Below, piece by piece: positions 1 to 5,773 of a stretch of 5,773 nt of DNA. The notes beneath the pieces were generated by a model, which did no database searches, was not told where the DNA came from, and was given only the letters and a program-made list of their open reading frames with translations. The translations under genes and the position numbers were made by a program. Where the stretch lies: positions 1-5,773 of the forward strand of contig DAITAC010000167.1 of the NCBI GenBank assembly GCA_036824465.1, written 5' to 3'. How positions within the stretch are numbered: position 1 is the stretch's first letter; each line of letters opens with the position of its first letter. Origin of the DNA: JAKOQB01 sp036824465 (GTDB taxonomy: Bacteria > Pseudomonadota > Gammaproteobacteria > Burkholderiales > Burkholderiaceae_F).

Positions 1-151
1 TGCCTTCCGCGCTGCTCTGCGGATGGGCCGGCGCGCTGGCGAAAGCGGCGAAAACGAAGGTCGCCACGATGATTGCGACCAGTTTGGCCACAACGCCGAG
101 CGTTTCGCGGCGGCCGTCTTTCGTGGAGGTGTTCTGCTGCAGCGAATTCAT
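1..151 (-). CDS. N-terminus of an exported or membrane-anchored protein, function unknown (cut by left edge)
   Basis: Fifty codons are visible before the frame leaves the window. The product starts MNSLQQNTSTKDGRRETLG, a polar stretch with basic residues (K11, R14, R15, K23). A hydrophobic run follows at about residues 24-38 (LVAIIVATFVFAAFA), then small residues ending A-S-A-P-A before HPQSSAEG. This is the layout of a Sec signal peptide, with likely cleavage after Ala42 or Ala40; an uncleaved N-terminal anchor is the alternative. The Arg-Arg pair recalls a Tat motif, but the phenylalanine position holds Thr. The start is supported by a GGAG six bases upstream, and an in-frame TAG two codons upstream rules out a longer version. 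The mature part lies outside the window, so no function can be assigned. It is in the same direction as the phosphodiesterase gene, but 697 bp separates them, so it probably has its own promoter. Confidence 0.72.
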   Translation of the reverse strand, partial: MNSLQQNTSTKDGRRETLGVVAKLVAIIVATFVFAAFASAPAHPQSSAEG

Positions 152-157
152 CTGCTA

Positions 158-161
158 CTCC
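158..161 (-). promoter_or_regulatory. Ribosome-binding site of the left-edge gene
   Basis: On the minus strand GGAG is followed by six bases (TAGCAG) and then ATG at 151-149. This is near-ideal Shine-Dalgarno spacing, and it is the main evidence that the short partial frame at the left edge is a real gene start. Confidence 0.65.
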
Positions 162-335
162 GGTTTCTTGCTCGACCCTGCGGCGCGGCACCTGGTCGCA
201 ACGCAAAGACGCGACTTCGATCGGATGAGCCATATTGACGTGACCCGCAGGGGACACTCAATCATGCGTTTGGCCTTTGTGCCTAATGCGAACGTCTGAG
301 TCATGGCCAGGATTCTCGATTTCCGTTAACCGGTT

Positions 336-373
336 CAAATCAAGGAATAGCGCCGCACTTGCGGCTCAATTCC
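336..373 (-). terminator. Candidate weak intrinsic terminator
   Basis: Arms GGAAT (344-348) and ATTCC (369-373) enclose a second stem, GCCGC/GCGGC (352-356 with 361-365), around a four-base loop. Three unpaired bases on each side separate the two stems. On the minus strand the hairpin is followed by TTGATTTG, a modest T-rich tail. It could end transcripts coming from the phosphodiesterase gene before the left-edge gene. The interrupted stem and imperfect tail make this uncertain; it may instead be leader structure. Confidence 0.3.
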
Positions 374-430
374 CTCGTCCGACCCTCCCGCATCACGCAG
401 CGCGCATGCCGGCTAGTCCTATCGAGGGAA
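370..430. repeat. 8-bp inverted repeat overlapping the candidate terminator
   Basis: TTCCCTCG at 370-377 is perfectly complementary to CGAGGGAA at 423-430, with 45 bases between. The left arm shares bases 370-373 with the outer stem of the hairpin at 344-373, so both structures cannot form at once in the same RNA. An 8-bp match at this distance is not rare by chance in a region this size, so the functional reading is weak. Confidence 0.3.
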
Positions 431-688
431 ACGGCATCCCGCCGCTAGGCTTTAGGGTCGACTAAAGAAGACGGCCAACCTGCCGGCGAGCGGCTGAAAA
501 ACGGCCCTGAGCGGCATTTGTGACAACTCGTAGGCAGGCGTGCTGATCTGGGTGAGGTGGCCGGTGCAGCGACTTTCGCTTCGCTGGGGCTAGAGCACCA
601 GTCGCCGCAGTCGTCACATTCGCCGGGTCGTTCAGTGCCTGCTGGACCCTCACAGCAGCGGCCGATGGCGTCGTCACTCAGCGATGGG

Positions 689-702
689 CCGCGGCCTCGC
701 GG
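689..702. repeat. Short GC hairpin
   Basis: CCGCG (689-693) and CGCGG (698-702) form a perfect 5-bp stem around the tetraloop GCCT. There is no T-run on either side, so it is not a standard intrinsic terminator. It may be chance in GC-rich DNA. Confidence 0.25.
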
Positions 703-748
703 ATTCAGTCGGGCATCAGCGCCCGGTGCAGGTGATGCGATTGATGTT

Positions 749-764
749 CGCCGCCGCTGCGGCG
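749..764. repeat. Short GC hairpin after the phosphodiesterase gene
   Basis: CGCCGC (749-754) and GCGGCG (759-764) form a perfect 6-bp stem around a CGCT tetraloop. On the minus strand it sits about 85 bases past the phosphodiesterase stop codon. That is a plausible place for a 3'-end structure, but no T-rich tail follows. Confidence 0.3.
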
Positions 765-848
765 CAAGAGAGGAGCGGTAGTGCCCATCAGCCTGGGTTC
801 TGCATCGGCTATTGGGCGGTCGGGCGGAAATGGCCCTTGTCTACGCCG

Positions 849-3506
849 CTAATCGGTTTCCTCAGTGGCAACTCTCTGCCTCGAGCGAGTCAACGCGTCC
901 TGGCTCGCGATCGACCTTGTGTGCCGCTCGGAAGGATCGTGCGCTTTGGCCATGCTGGCTGCCTTGTCCAGCAATGCAGCGACCTGCGGTTCGGAAAGCG
1001 GTCGTGACAGCAGGAAGCCTTGCGCAAATTTGCAGCCCAGGCCGCGCAGGCGATCGAGCTGCGGGATGGTCTCGATGCCCTCCGCAACGACGCGCTTGCC
1101 AAGCGCATGGCCGAGCTGAATCACTGCCCGCACGATCTCCTCTTCGTTCGAGCCGTATTCAAGTTTGTTGACGAACGCGCGGTCGATCTTCAGGCTGCTG
1201 ATGGGCAGTGTCGACAAGTGGCTGAGCGACGAATTGCCGGTGCCGAAGTCATCGACGCTCAGCCCAACGCCGAGTTCACGCAGCTTCATCAGCGTGTCGG
1301 TGGCCGATTCGAGCTGCTGCATCAGCGTGTTCTCGGTGATTTCCAGCGTCAGGCAGGAAGGATCCAGTTGGAACAGGTCCAGGGTTTCGCGCACCTGATC
1401 GGCAAACATCTGCTCGCACAGGTCGTGGCCTGAGATGTTGACGTTGACGAAGAGACGCTTGAACGCCGGGTTTCGGTCTTGCCACGCGCGAAGCCGCAGA
1501 CAGGCCCGCTGAATGGCCCACTTCGTCAACTGCCTGATGTGTCCCGACTCCTCTGCCACCGGGATGAAAACGGTCGGGGCGATCGCGCCGCGCTCCGGAT
1601 GCTGCCAGCGTGCGAGTGCTTCGAATCCGACCAGCCGGCGCGGCTCGATCGCAAAGATCGGCTGGAAGACGAGCGTCAGCTGATCTTCCTCGAGGCCGCG
1701 GCGAAATTCCGCGTCCAGCAGCAGCCGTTCGGACGCCCGCACATGCAGGCCAGGATCAAACAGCGCGTAACGTTCCTTGCCGCTGGCTTTGGCCTTGGAC
1801 ATTGCGAGATCGGCATCGCGCAGCACTTCTTCGGCCGTGCGATCAGCGATTTCGCTGAATGTGATTCCGATGCTGGTGCCGGTGTTGACCTCGGTGCCGT
1901 TGATCTCGAACGGTCTGTGAAACGCCTCCTGCAGACGTTCGGCCAGCGTGATTGCGTGGTGCGTGCCGCGGTCGCGGTGAATGGCAAGGATCGCGAACTT
2001 GTCGCTGCCCAACCGTGCGACGACGTCACCGGGCTCGGCATGTTCCTTGAGCCGTTGCGCCACGTTGAGCAGAAATTTGTCGCCCGCCGCGTGTCCCAGA
2101 CTTTCATTGAGCAGCTTGAAGCGGTCAAAACACAGGCACATGACCGAGAATTGTTGCGACGGATCGTTGCGATGGGCGTCGATCGCCTGCGCCACCGCAT
2201 CGTGCAGGCGGCTGCGATTGGCCAGATTGGTCAGGGTGTCGTGATAGGCGAGGTGATGCAGCCGGCCCTCGGCCGCGCGGCGCGCGGTCACGTCAAATGC
2301 CTGGACGATCAAATGCGATTCGCCCGCCGATGCGTCGTCGAAGTAGCCACAGTGCAAGGACGCCCAGACTTCTTGGCCCTGCGGATGCAGGCAGCGCAGC
2401 TCGATCTGAAAGCCGTCGACCTCGCGTTGGCTGACGCGTCGAAGCTGCTGATCGAGCGGCTTGGCATCGGACGGATCCAGCAGTTCGCGGAACTGGCTGC
2501 CGATCAGCGATTCGCGGTCACGTCCAAGCAGTTCGCATAGCGCGCGGTTGATCTGGACCACGCGTCCATCGTTCGACACCAGCGCCATGCCGATCGCCGC
2601 ATGCGTGAACGCACTGTGAAAGCGCTTGTCGCTCAATTCGAGTTCGCGCAAATGCTGGGCAGCCTGCGACGACTCGCGCTCAGCGGCTTCGGCGCGTTCG
2701 CGGCTGGCGCGCTCGGCGGTTTCGCGCTCGGACGCCTCCTGCCCGGTAAAGTAGTAGTGCAACGTGGTCAGAAACATGGCGATCAGCGGTGCCGCGAACA
2801 CGACCGTGGAAACGCCGAACTGGCGGAACGCCAGGAACAGCACACCGGCGATCGACGCGCTCGCCACATAGCCCATCCCGAGCCAGCCAAAACTGGTCAG
2901 CCATTCGGCGAGCGTCGGTCCTTGGCGGCGTTTCAGGTAGATGACGGTCGTGACCAGCGTCGGGCTGACGATGAAGTAGCCGACCGCAAACAGCATCAGG
3001 GCAACGAAAATCACCGTGTCACCGGAATAGCCGAGGCGCGCCAGGGCTGCGACCCCGAGTTCGAAGCCGGTACTGCAGATGAGCATCGCAACAGCCGCCG
3101 CGGCCGGACTGGCGATACGACTGCTCCAGCGCTTCGACGTGCGCCAGGAACAGACAGCGGCCTCCATCACTGCGGCGATCACCGCCGCTGCGGGGCCATG
3201 CAGCACCAGCAGCAGGAAGATGAAGATGTCGCCCGCGGCGATCGAGTTCTTGGACTTCGGGATGCGTAACGGAAACATGCCGACGAACGCGGCGATGAGC
3301 GCGATCGCGAGCACTTGCGACGTTTGTGGCACGGACAAAGCCGCAACCTTGAACGCCGAGGCAAAGAAGGCTGCGGCACCGACAATGACCAGCGCCGACC
3401 AGTAGGCGATGGCGGCGGCGTTGTAGTCAGGGAAGAGAAGACGTGCGAAAGCGGCCGGCAGCGCTTGCGACGCCGGCGCCGCGATCGGACGTTCTGCTTC
3501 ACTCAT
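849..3506 (-). CDS. Membrane-bound PAS-GGDEF-EAL protein, probable cyclic-di-GMP phosphodiesterase
   Basis: This complete 885-residue protein is predicted to hydrolyse cyclic di-GMP to pGpG at the inner membrane. Residues 33-253 carry about seven membrane segments; 256-292 is a charged, Glu/Arg-rich coiled coil; 294-408 is a PAS domain with a PAC-like end. The GGDEF domain (about 415-585) is degenerate: the signature reads RLGSDKF (498-504), the metal Asp of the LDLDRFK motif is Cys459, and the inhibitory RxxD reads EPGD (491-494). N467 and D476, expected to contact guanine, remain, so GTP may still bind. The EAL domain (about 596-845) looks active: E629 of EAL, N690, E722, D752-D753 in DDFGTG, K773, E809 and Q829 are all present. 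A polar, probably disordered tail ends it. The ATG has only a weak upstream GGA (3515-3517). Phosphodiesterase activity is inferred from residues; the membrane module's signal is unknown. Confidence 0.93.
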   Translation of the reverse strand: MSEAERPIAAPASQALPAAFARLLFPDYNAAAIAYWSALVIVGAAAFFASAFKVAALSVPQTSQVLAIALIAAFVGMFPLRIPKSKNSIAAGDIFIFLLLVLHGPAAAVIAAVMEAAVCSWRTSKRWSSRIASPAAAAVAMLICSTGFELGVAALARLGYSGDTVIFVALMLFAVGYFIVSPTLVTTVIYLKRRQGPTLAEWLTSFGWLGMGYVASASIAGVLFLAFRQFGVSTVVFAAPLIAMFLTTLHYYFTGQEASERETAERASRERAEAAERESSQAAQHLRELELSDKRFHSAFTHAAIGMALVSNDGRVVQINRALCELLGRDRESLIGSQFRELLDPSDAKPLDQQLRRVSQREVDGFQIELRCLHPQGQEVWASLHCGYFDDASAGESHLIVQAFDVTARRAAEGRLHHLAYHDTLTNLANRSRLHDAVAQAIDAHRNDPSQQFSVMCLCFDRFKLLNESLGHAAGDKFLLNVAQRLKEHAEPGDVVARLGSDKFAILAIHRDRGTHHAITLAERLQEAFHRPFEINGTEVNTGTSIGITFSEIADRTAEEVLRDADLAMSKAKASGKERYALFDPGLHVRASERLLLDAEFRRGLEEDQLTLVFQPIFAIEPRRLVGFEALARWQHPERGAIAPTVFIPVAEESGHIRQLTKWAIQRACLRLRAWQDRNPAFKRLFVNVNISGHDLCEQMFADQVRETLDLFQLDPSCLTLEITENTLMQQLESATDTLMKLRELGVGLSVDDFGTGNSSLSHLSTLPISSLKIDRAFVNKLEYGSNEEEIVRAVIQLGHALGKRVVAEGIETIPQLDRLRGLGCKFAQGFLLSRPLSEPQVAALLDKAASMAKAHDPSERHTRSIASQDALTRSRQRVATEETD

Positions 3507-3605
3507 GGTTACGGTCCAGTGTGTGGCCGTTCGAAGTCGCTCCGCGCCGCAACGCGGGTCCCCGTGTACGGGATATCGACAGATACGGCTTGGCCTTTAA
3601 TTCGC

Positions 3606-3619
3606 CCGAACTTGTTCGG
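3606..3619. repeat. Small inverted repeat, possible operator
   Basis: CCGAAC (3606-3611) and GTTCGG (3614-3619) are perfectly complementary with two bases between them. The element lies about 100 bases upstream of the phosphodiesterase start, beside an AT-richer stretch where a promoter could sit, so a dimeric regulator site is conceivable. It resembles LexA-type GAAC/GTTC boxes, but the two-base spacing does not fit the LexA boxes I know. Confidence 0.25.
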
Positions 3620-3651
3620 CGCGATCACATGACACTCCGCCACTTCGTCGT

Positions 3652-3671
3652 GTGCGCCGTCGACGGCGCAC
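3652..3671. repeat. Perfect 20-bp palindrome downstream of the protease gene
   Basis: The half-site GTGCGCCGTC is followed directly by its exact reverse complement. As RNA it folds into an 8-bp, mostly G-C stem with a TCGA tetraloop. It begins 24 bases after the protease stop codon on the minus strand, the usual place for a transcription terminator or an mRNA-stabilising 3' hairpin. No T-run follows on either strand, so it would not act as a classical intrinsic terminator alone. A binding site for a dimeric protein is the other possibility. Confidence 0.55.
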
Positions 3672-3694
3672 GCACTGTCATTCGCGTTCTACGT

Positions 3695-5773
3695 TTACGG
3701 TTCACCTAGAAGAGGGGTGTCGTTCGGATTGGTCGGATTCGGCTGGCCGGCTTCGCTGATCACCACACCTTCGCTGATGACAACGCCTGCGCTGATCACC
3801 ACGCCTTCACTGATCACGACGCCTTCACTGATCACCACGCCTTCACTGATGACCACGCCTTCACTGATCACGACCCCTTCGCTGATGACCACGCCCTCGC
3901 TGATGACCACGCCGCTGCCGCCGACCAGCCAGCCCGACAGCGTCGCGGTCGGCAGGAACGCACCGGTCCTGCCCAACCAGGAACTCGAGCCGACCAGCGC
4001 GCTGGCGGAGAGCACGCCGGAGGTGACAAGCGACTGATTGCCTGCCGGTGCCTCGACGATGCTCTTCGGGAAGGTACTGCCGGGCACGTCCTTGGAGGCC
4101 GGCCAGTAGATGACAGTGCGGCGCTTCGCGACATCACGCAACCAGGTCAGCCGCGGGTCGTAAATCGGTTGGTACTTGGTGAACAGCGCAGTTCCGCTCA
4201 GGATATGGCTGCCGCCGGCAAAGACGATTCGGCTCCAGTTGAAGCTCTGGCCGGCGATCGTCGACGACGGCGTGGGCATGGACTTGCCATTGGCGAGAAG
4301 CGATGCGCCGGAAACCAGCGTACCGCTCTCGACCGCGCTCGCCACGTCGGTGCGCAGCGCCAGCGCGAGCTTGATCGCGCCGTCGATATTCAGCAGTCCC
4401 GCGCCCTGCTGCAGCAGGTTGGCATTCGGCAGCGGCTGTGCCGAGTACTGCAGGATCGCCTTGACCAATGGCGGTGTCAGTCCGGGGTTGGCCTGCAGCA
4501 GCAGTGCTGTCGCGCCTGCAACGGCCGGTGCCGCCACCGACGTGCCCGACAGCATCATCACCGACTGGCCACCCATCGAGCTCGCGCCTTCAATCTGCGT
4601 TAGTTGCGGGTATCGCAGCGGCAGCCAGCTCTGCAGGAGCAGGGTCCAGTCGTCGACCGCTCGTGCGCCGAGGACCTTGTTGCCCGGCGCGACCAGATCG
4701 GGCTTGAGCAGGTTGTCGATGCGGCGCACGCCGCTGGAATCGATGTACGACGCACGCGTTGGACCGCGGGAACTGAAGAAGTTGATGCTGTCGTCGCCGC
4801 GCGCTGCCGTGCCCCTGCTGTTGGCCGAGCCGACCGTGATCACCGACGGATCGTGACCGGGCGAGCTGATCGTGCCGTACCGCTCTGCACCGCTCGCGCT
4901 CTGCCCGAAGTTGCCGGCCGCCGCGATTACCGTGATGCCGGCCGCCACCGCGCTGCGCGCCGCACGCGCCAGCGGATCGGTCTGCCAGCTCTCGGTCGAA
5001 TCCGCCGCGAGGCTCAGGTTCATCACGCGAATGTTGTATTCCCGCGCGTGGTAGATGACCCAGTCGATGCCCGCAAGCACGTCGCTCAACTGGCCAAAGC
5101 CGTTGTCGTCGAGCACGCGCACGTCGTACAGGCTGGCGCCCGGCGCGATGCCGGTGGTGTCGAGCGTCTGGCGCAGATCGCGGCCGGCGGCCACTGCTGC
5201 CACGTGCGTGCCGTGACCGTACGCGTCGCCCCATTGCAGCTTCGTCGGGTCGATCGCTGTCTCAAACTTTGTCTTGGTCAAGCTGCCTGGAAAGAGTGCT
5301 GCCGACACGTCGATGCCCGGGGTCCAGTCCTTGGCTTTGTCCTTCTTCGTGTCGCCGGCGAGCAGGAAGCTGACGCTCTTGCGCAGGCGCGAGACGCCGG
5401 CCGCGTCCTGAAACAGCTGATGCCCGCGCATGATCCCGGAGTCAAGGATCGCAATGCCCACGCCCGTGCCGTCGAACCCGATGTAGCCGAGGCTCGACAA
5501 GGGGTCTCGCGTTCGAACGTTGTTGACGCCGGTCGCCTGTTCGAGCAGGCTCGAGGTCAGCGTGGTGGCGGTGCGCGCGGTCATCCGGTTCGGCGAGATG
5601 CCCTGTACCTCGGCAAGTTGTGCGATGTCGATGACGCGGCTAGCAGGCAGCAGCGCCGAAAGCGCGGCCACCGATGTGTAGCGGAAGTAGACGGAGCCTC
5701 CGGCGGCGAGCACGCTGTTGCGCAGGCTGGTGAGTTCGGGATCGGACGTCGGAACGCCAACGACGATTACCTT
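3695..5773 (-). CDS. Secreted S8 (subtilisin-family) serine protease with hexapeptide-repeat C-terminus, N-terminus cut by right edge
   Basis: The frame is open through the right edge, giving 692 residues; the GTG at 5711-5713 is internal, because readable sequence (KVIVVGVPTSDPELTSLRNS) precedes it. Numbering from that K, residues 1-60 resemble the end of an I9 propeptide, so the signal peptide should lie outside the window. The catalytic domain spans about 90-465. The triad is D111 (ILDSGI), H187 (GHGTHVA) and S412 (SGTSVAAP, Val replacing the common Met), with oxyanion Asn288 (AAAGN). Asp-to-His and Asn-to-Ser distances exceed subtilisin's by about 44 and 58 residues, implying surface insertions. 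Residues 465-620 match nothing I recognise. Nine GVVISE hexapeptides follow (621-674), then an Asn/Pro-rich 18-residue tail ending at TAA. No autotransporter barrel or sorting signal follows. Secretion and broad endopeptidase activity are expected; the substrate is unknown. Confidence 0.93.
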   Translation of the reverse strand, partial: KVIVVGVPTSDPELTSLRNSVLAAGGSVYFRYTSVAALSALLPASRVIDIAQLAEVQGISPNRMTARTATTLTSSLLEQATGVNNVRTRDPLSSLGYIGFDGTGVGIAILDSGIMRGHQLFQDAAGVSRLRKSVSFLLAGDTKKDKAKDWTPGIDVSAALFPGSLTKTKFETAIDPTKLQWGDAYGHGTHVAAVAAGRDLRQTLDTTGIAPGASLYDVRVLDDNGFGQLSDVLAGIDWVIYHAREYNIRVMNLSLAADSTESWQTDPLARAARSAVAAGITVIAAAGNFGQSASGAERYGTISSPGHDPSVITVGSANSRGTAARGDDSINFFSSRGPTRASYIDSSGVRRIDNLLKPDLVAPGNKVLGARAVDDWTLLLQSWLPLRYPQLTQIEGASSMGGQSVMMLSGTSVAAPAVAGATALLLQANPGLTPPLVKAILQYSAQPLPNANLLQQGAGLLNIDGAIKLALALRTDVASAVESGTLVSGASLLANGKSMPTPSSTIAGQSFNWSRIVFAGGSHILSGTALFTKYQPIYDPRLTWLRDVAKRRTVIYWPASKDVPGSTFPKSIVEAPAGNQSLVTSGVLSASALVGSSSWLGRTGAFLPTATLSGWLVGGSGVVISEGVVISEGVVISEGVVISEGVVISEGVVISEGVVISAGVVISEGVVISEAGQPNPTNPNDTPLLGEP
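3752..3913 (-). repeat. Nine-copy 18-bp tandem repeat encoding GVVISE
   Basis: Nine contiguous 18-bp units lie in frame inside the protease gene without indels. Each encodes GVVISE, except the seventh in protein order (3788-3805), which encodes GVVISA through a GAA-to-GCA change. Other differences are at third codon positions and synonymous: GGC/GGG/GGT for Gly, GTG/GTC/GTT for Val, AGC/AGT for Ser, GAA/GAG for Glu. The Ile codon is always ATC. This pattern implies selection on the peptide rather than recent slippage alone. The Val/Ile-rich units favour beta structure, perhaps a small beta-solenoid or an assembly segment, but that is inference. Confidence 0.95.

Larger units (their letters stand above)
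152..848. other. Long intergenic region without a convincing gene
   Basis: These 697 bases separate the stop of the phosphodiesterase gene from the start of the left-edge gene. Frames on both strands are short, rich in Arg/Ala/Pro/Ser as expected by chance in GC-rich DNA, and none has a good ribosome-binding site together with recognisable protein sequence. The region does contain several short hairpins (344-373, 689-702, 749-764), an 8-bp inverted repeat (370-377 with 423-430), and a small 6-bp one (450-455 with 462-467). It should include the promoter and a long 5' leader of the left-edge gene, but no strong -35/-10 pair is visible. A small non-coding RNA or a decayed gene cannot be excluded by eye. 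Confidence 0.6.
3507..3694 (-). other. Intergenic gap between protease and phosphodiesterase genes
   Basis: This 188-bp gap follows the protease stop and precedes the phosphodiesterase start. It holds a perfect 20-bp palindrome near the protease end (3652-3671) and a smaller inverted repeat (3606-3619). The promoter of the phosphodiesterase gene is expected between about 3520 and 3600. AT-richer patches such as AATTAAAGG and TATCTG occur there on the minus strand, but no pair of hexamers with good spacing stands out. I saw no match to the conserved core of a cyclic-di-GMP riboswitch. Confidence 0.5.

Noticed and set aside
195..215. ACGCAAAGAC, resembling part of a cyclic-di-GMP (GEMM) riboswitch core
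   Set aside because: The conserved GACGCAAAGCC core and the partner stem with its receptor loop are missing. Only a short GTCGC/GCGAC inverted repeat is present.
331..345. GGTTCAAATC, a match to the tRNA T-loop
   Set aside because: The flanking bases do not form the T stem, and no acceptor or anticodon arm is present around it.
462..677. 71-codon minus-strand frame starting with GTG in the intergenic region
   Set aside because: A stop codon abuts its start and no good Shine-Dalgarno is visible. The composition is what chance gives in this DNA, and no motif or domain is recognisable.
684..1007. 107-codon plus-strand frame overlapping the 3' end of the phosphodiesterase gene
   Set aside because: It runs into the antisense of the conserved EAL domain and its tail, and its sequence resembles no protein I recognise.
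1479..2540. 353-codon open frame on the plus strand
   Set aside because: It lies wholly antisense to the GGDEF-EAL gene. Its protein has no recognisable domain, and long antisense frames are common in GC-rich coding DNA.
3606..3619. LexA (SOS) box
   Set aside because: GAAC and GTTC are only two bases apart, which does not match the spacing of known LexA sites.
3752..3913. Tandem repeat considered as a CRISPR array or non-coding satellite
   Set aside because: The units are contiguous 18-mers without spacers and are in frame within a long protein, with synonymous variation.
3695..3913. Autotransporter or cell-wall sorting C-terminus on the protease
   Set aside because: Only 18 polar residues follow the repeats, with no beta-barrel, LPXTG, PEP-CTERM or similar signal.
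5711..5713. GTG as the start of the protease
   Set aside because: The frame continues without a stop to the window edge and encodes propeptide-like sequence. A start here would also leave the secreted protease without a signal peptide.

Overview
The window is GC-rich bacterial DNA (roughly 60-65% G+C by eye) holding three genes, all on the minus strand. Reading 5' to 3' on that strand they are: a secreted subtilisin-family (S8) serine protease whose N-terminus lies beyond the right edge (3695-5773); a complete 885-residue membrane protein with PAS, GGDEF and EAL domains (849-3506); and the first 50 codons of an exported or membrane-anchored protein of unknown function that runs off the left edge (1-151). 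Gene style, GC content and the GGAG ribosome-binding site fit a free-living, high-GC Gram-negative. A gammaproteobacterium is my first guess and an acidobacterium is possible, but nothing here fixes the taxon.

The protease has a recognisable propeptide remnant, a complete Asp/His/Asn/Ser catalytic set with two sizeable insertions, an unassigned region, and then nine perfect in-frame copies of a hexapeptide, GVVISE (one is GVVISA), encoded by an 18-bp tandem repeat at 3752-3913. Almost all differences between repeat copies are synonymous, so the peptide rather than the DNA appears to be conserved. This is the most distinctive feature of the window.

The PAS-GGDEF-EAL protein has seven or so membrane segments, a coiled coil and a PAS domain. 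Its GGDEF domain has lost catalytic and inhibitory-site residues (GSDKF for GGDEF, Cys for the metal Asp, no RxxD). Its EAL domain keeps all the usual catalytic residues. The simplest reading is a membrane-tethered cyclic-di-GMP phosphodiesterase with a regulatory GGDEF domain.

The 188-bp gap between protease and phosphodiesterase contains a perfect 20-bp palindrome just after the protease stop. The 697-bp gap at 152-848 has no convincing gene. It holds several short hairpins, including a candidate terminator and an overlapping alternative inverted repeat upstream of the left-edge gene. The spacing suggests three separately transcribed genes rather than a tight operon, and a functional link between protease and c-di-GMP turnover is not demonstrated. 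No mobile element, CRISPR array or RNA gene was seen.
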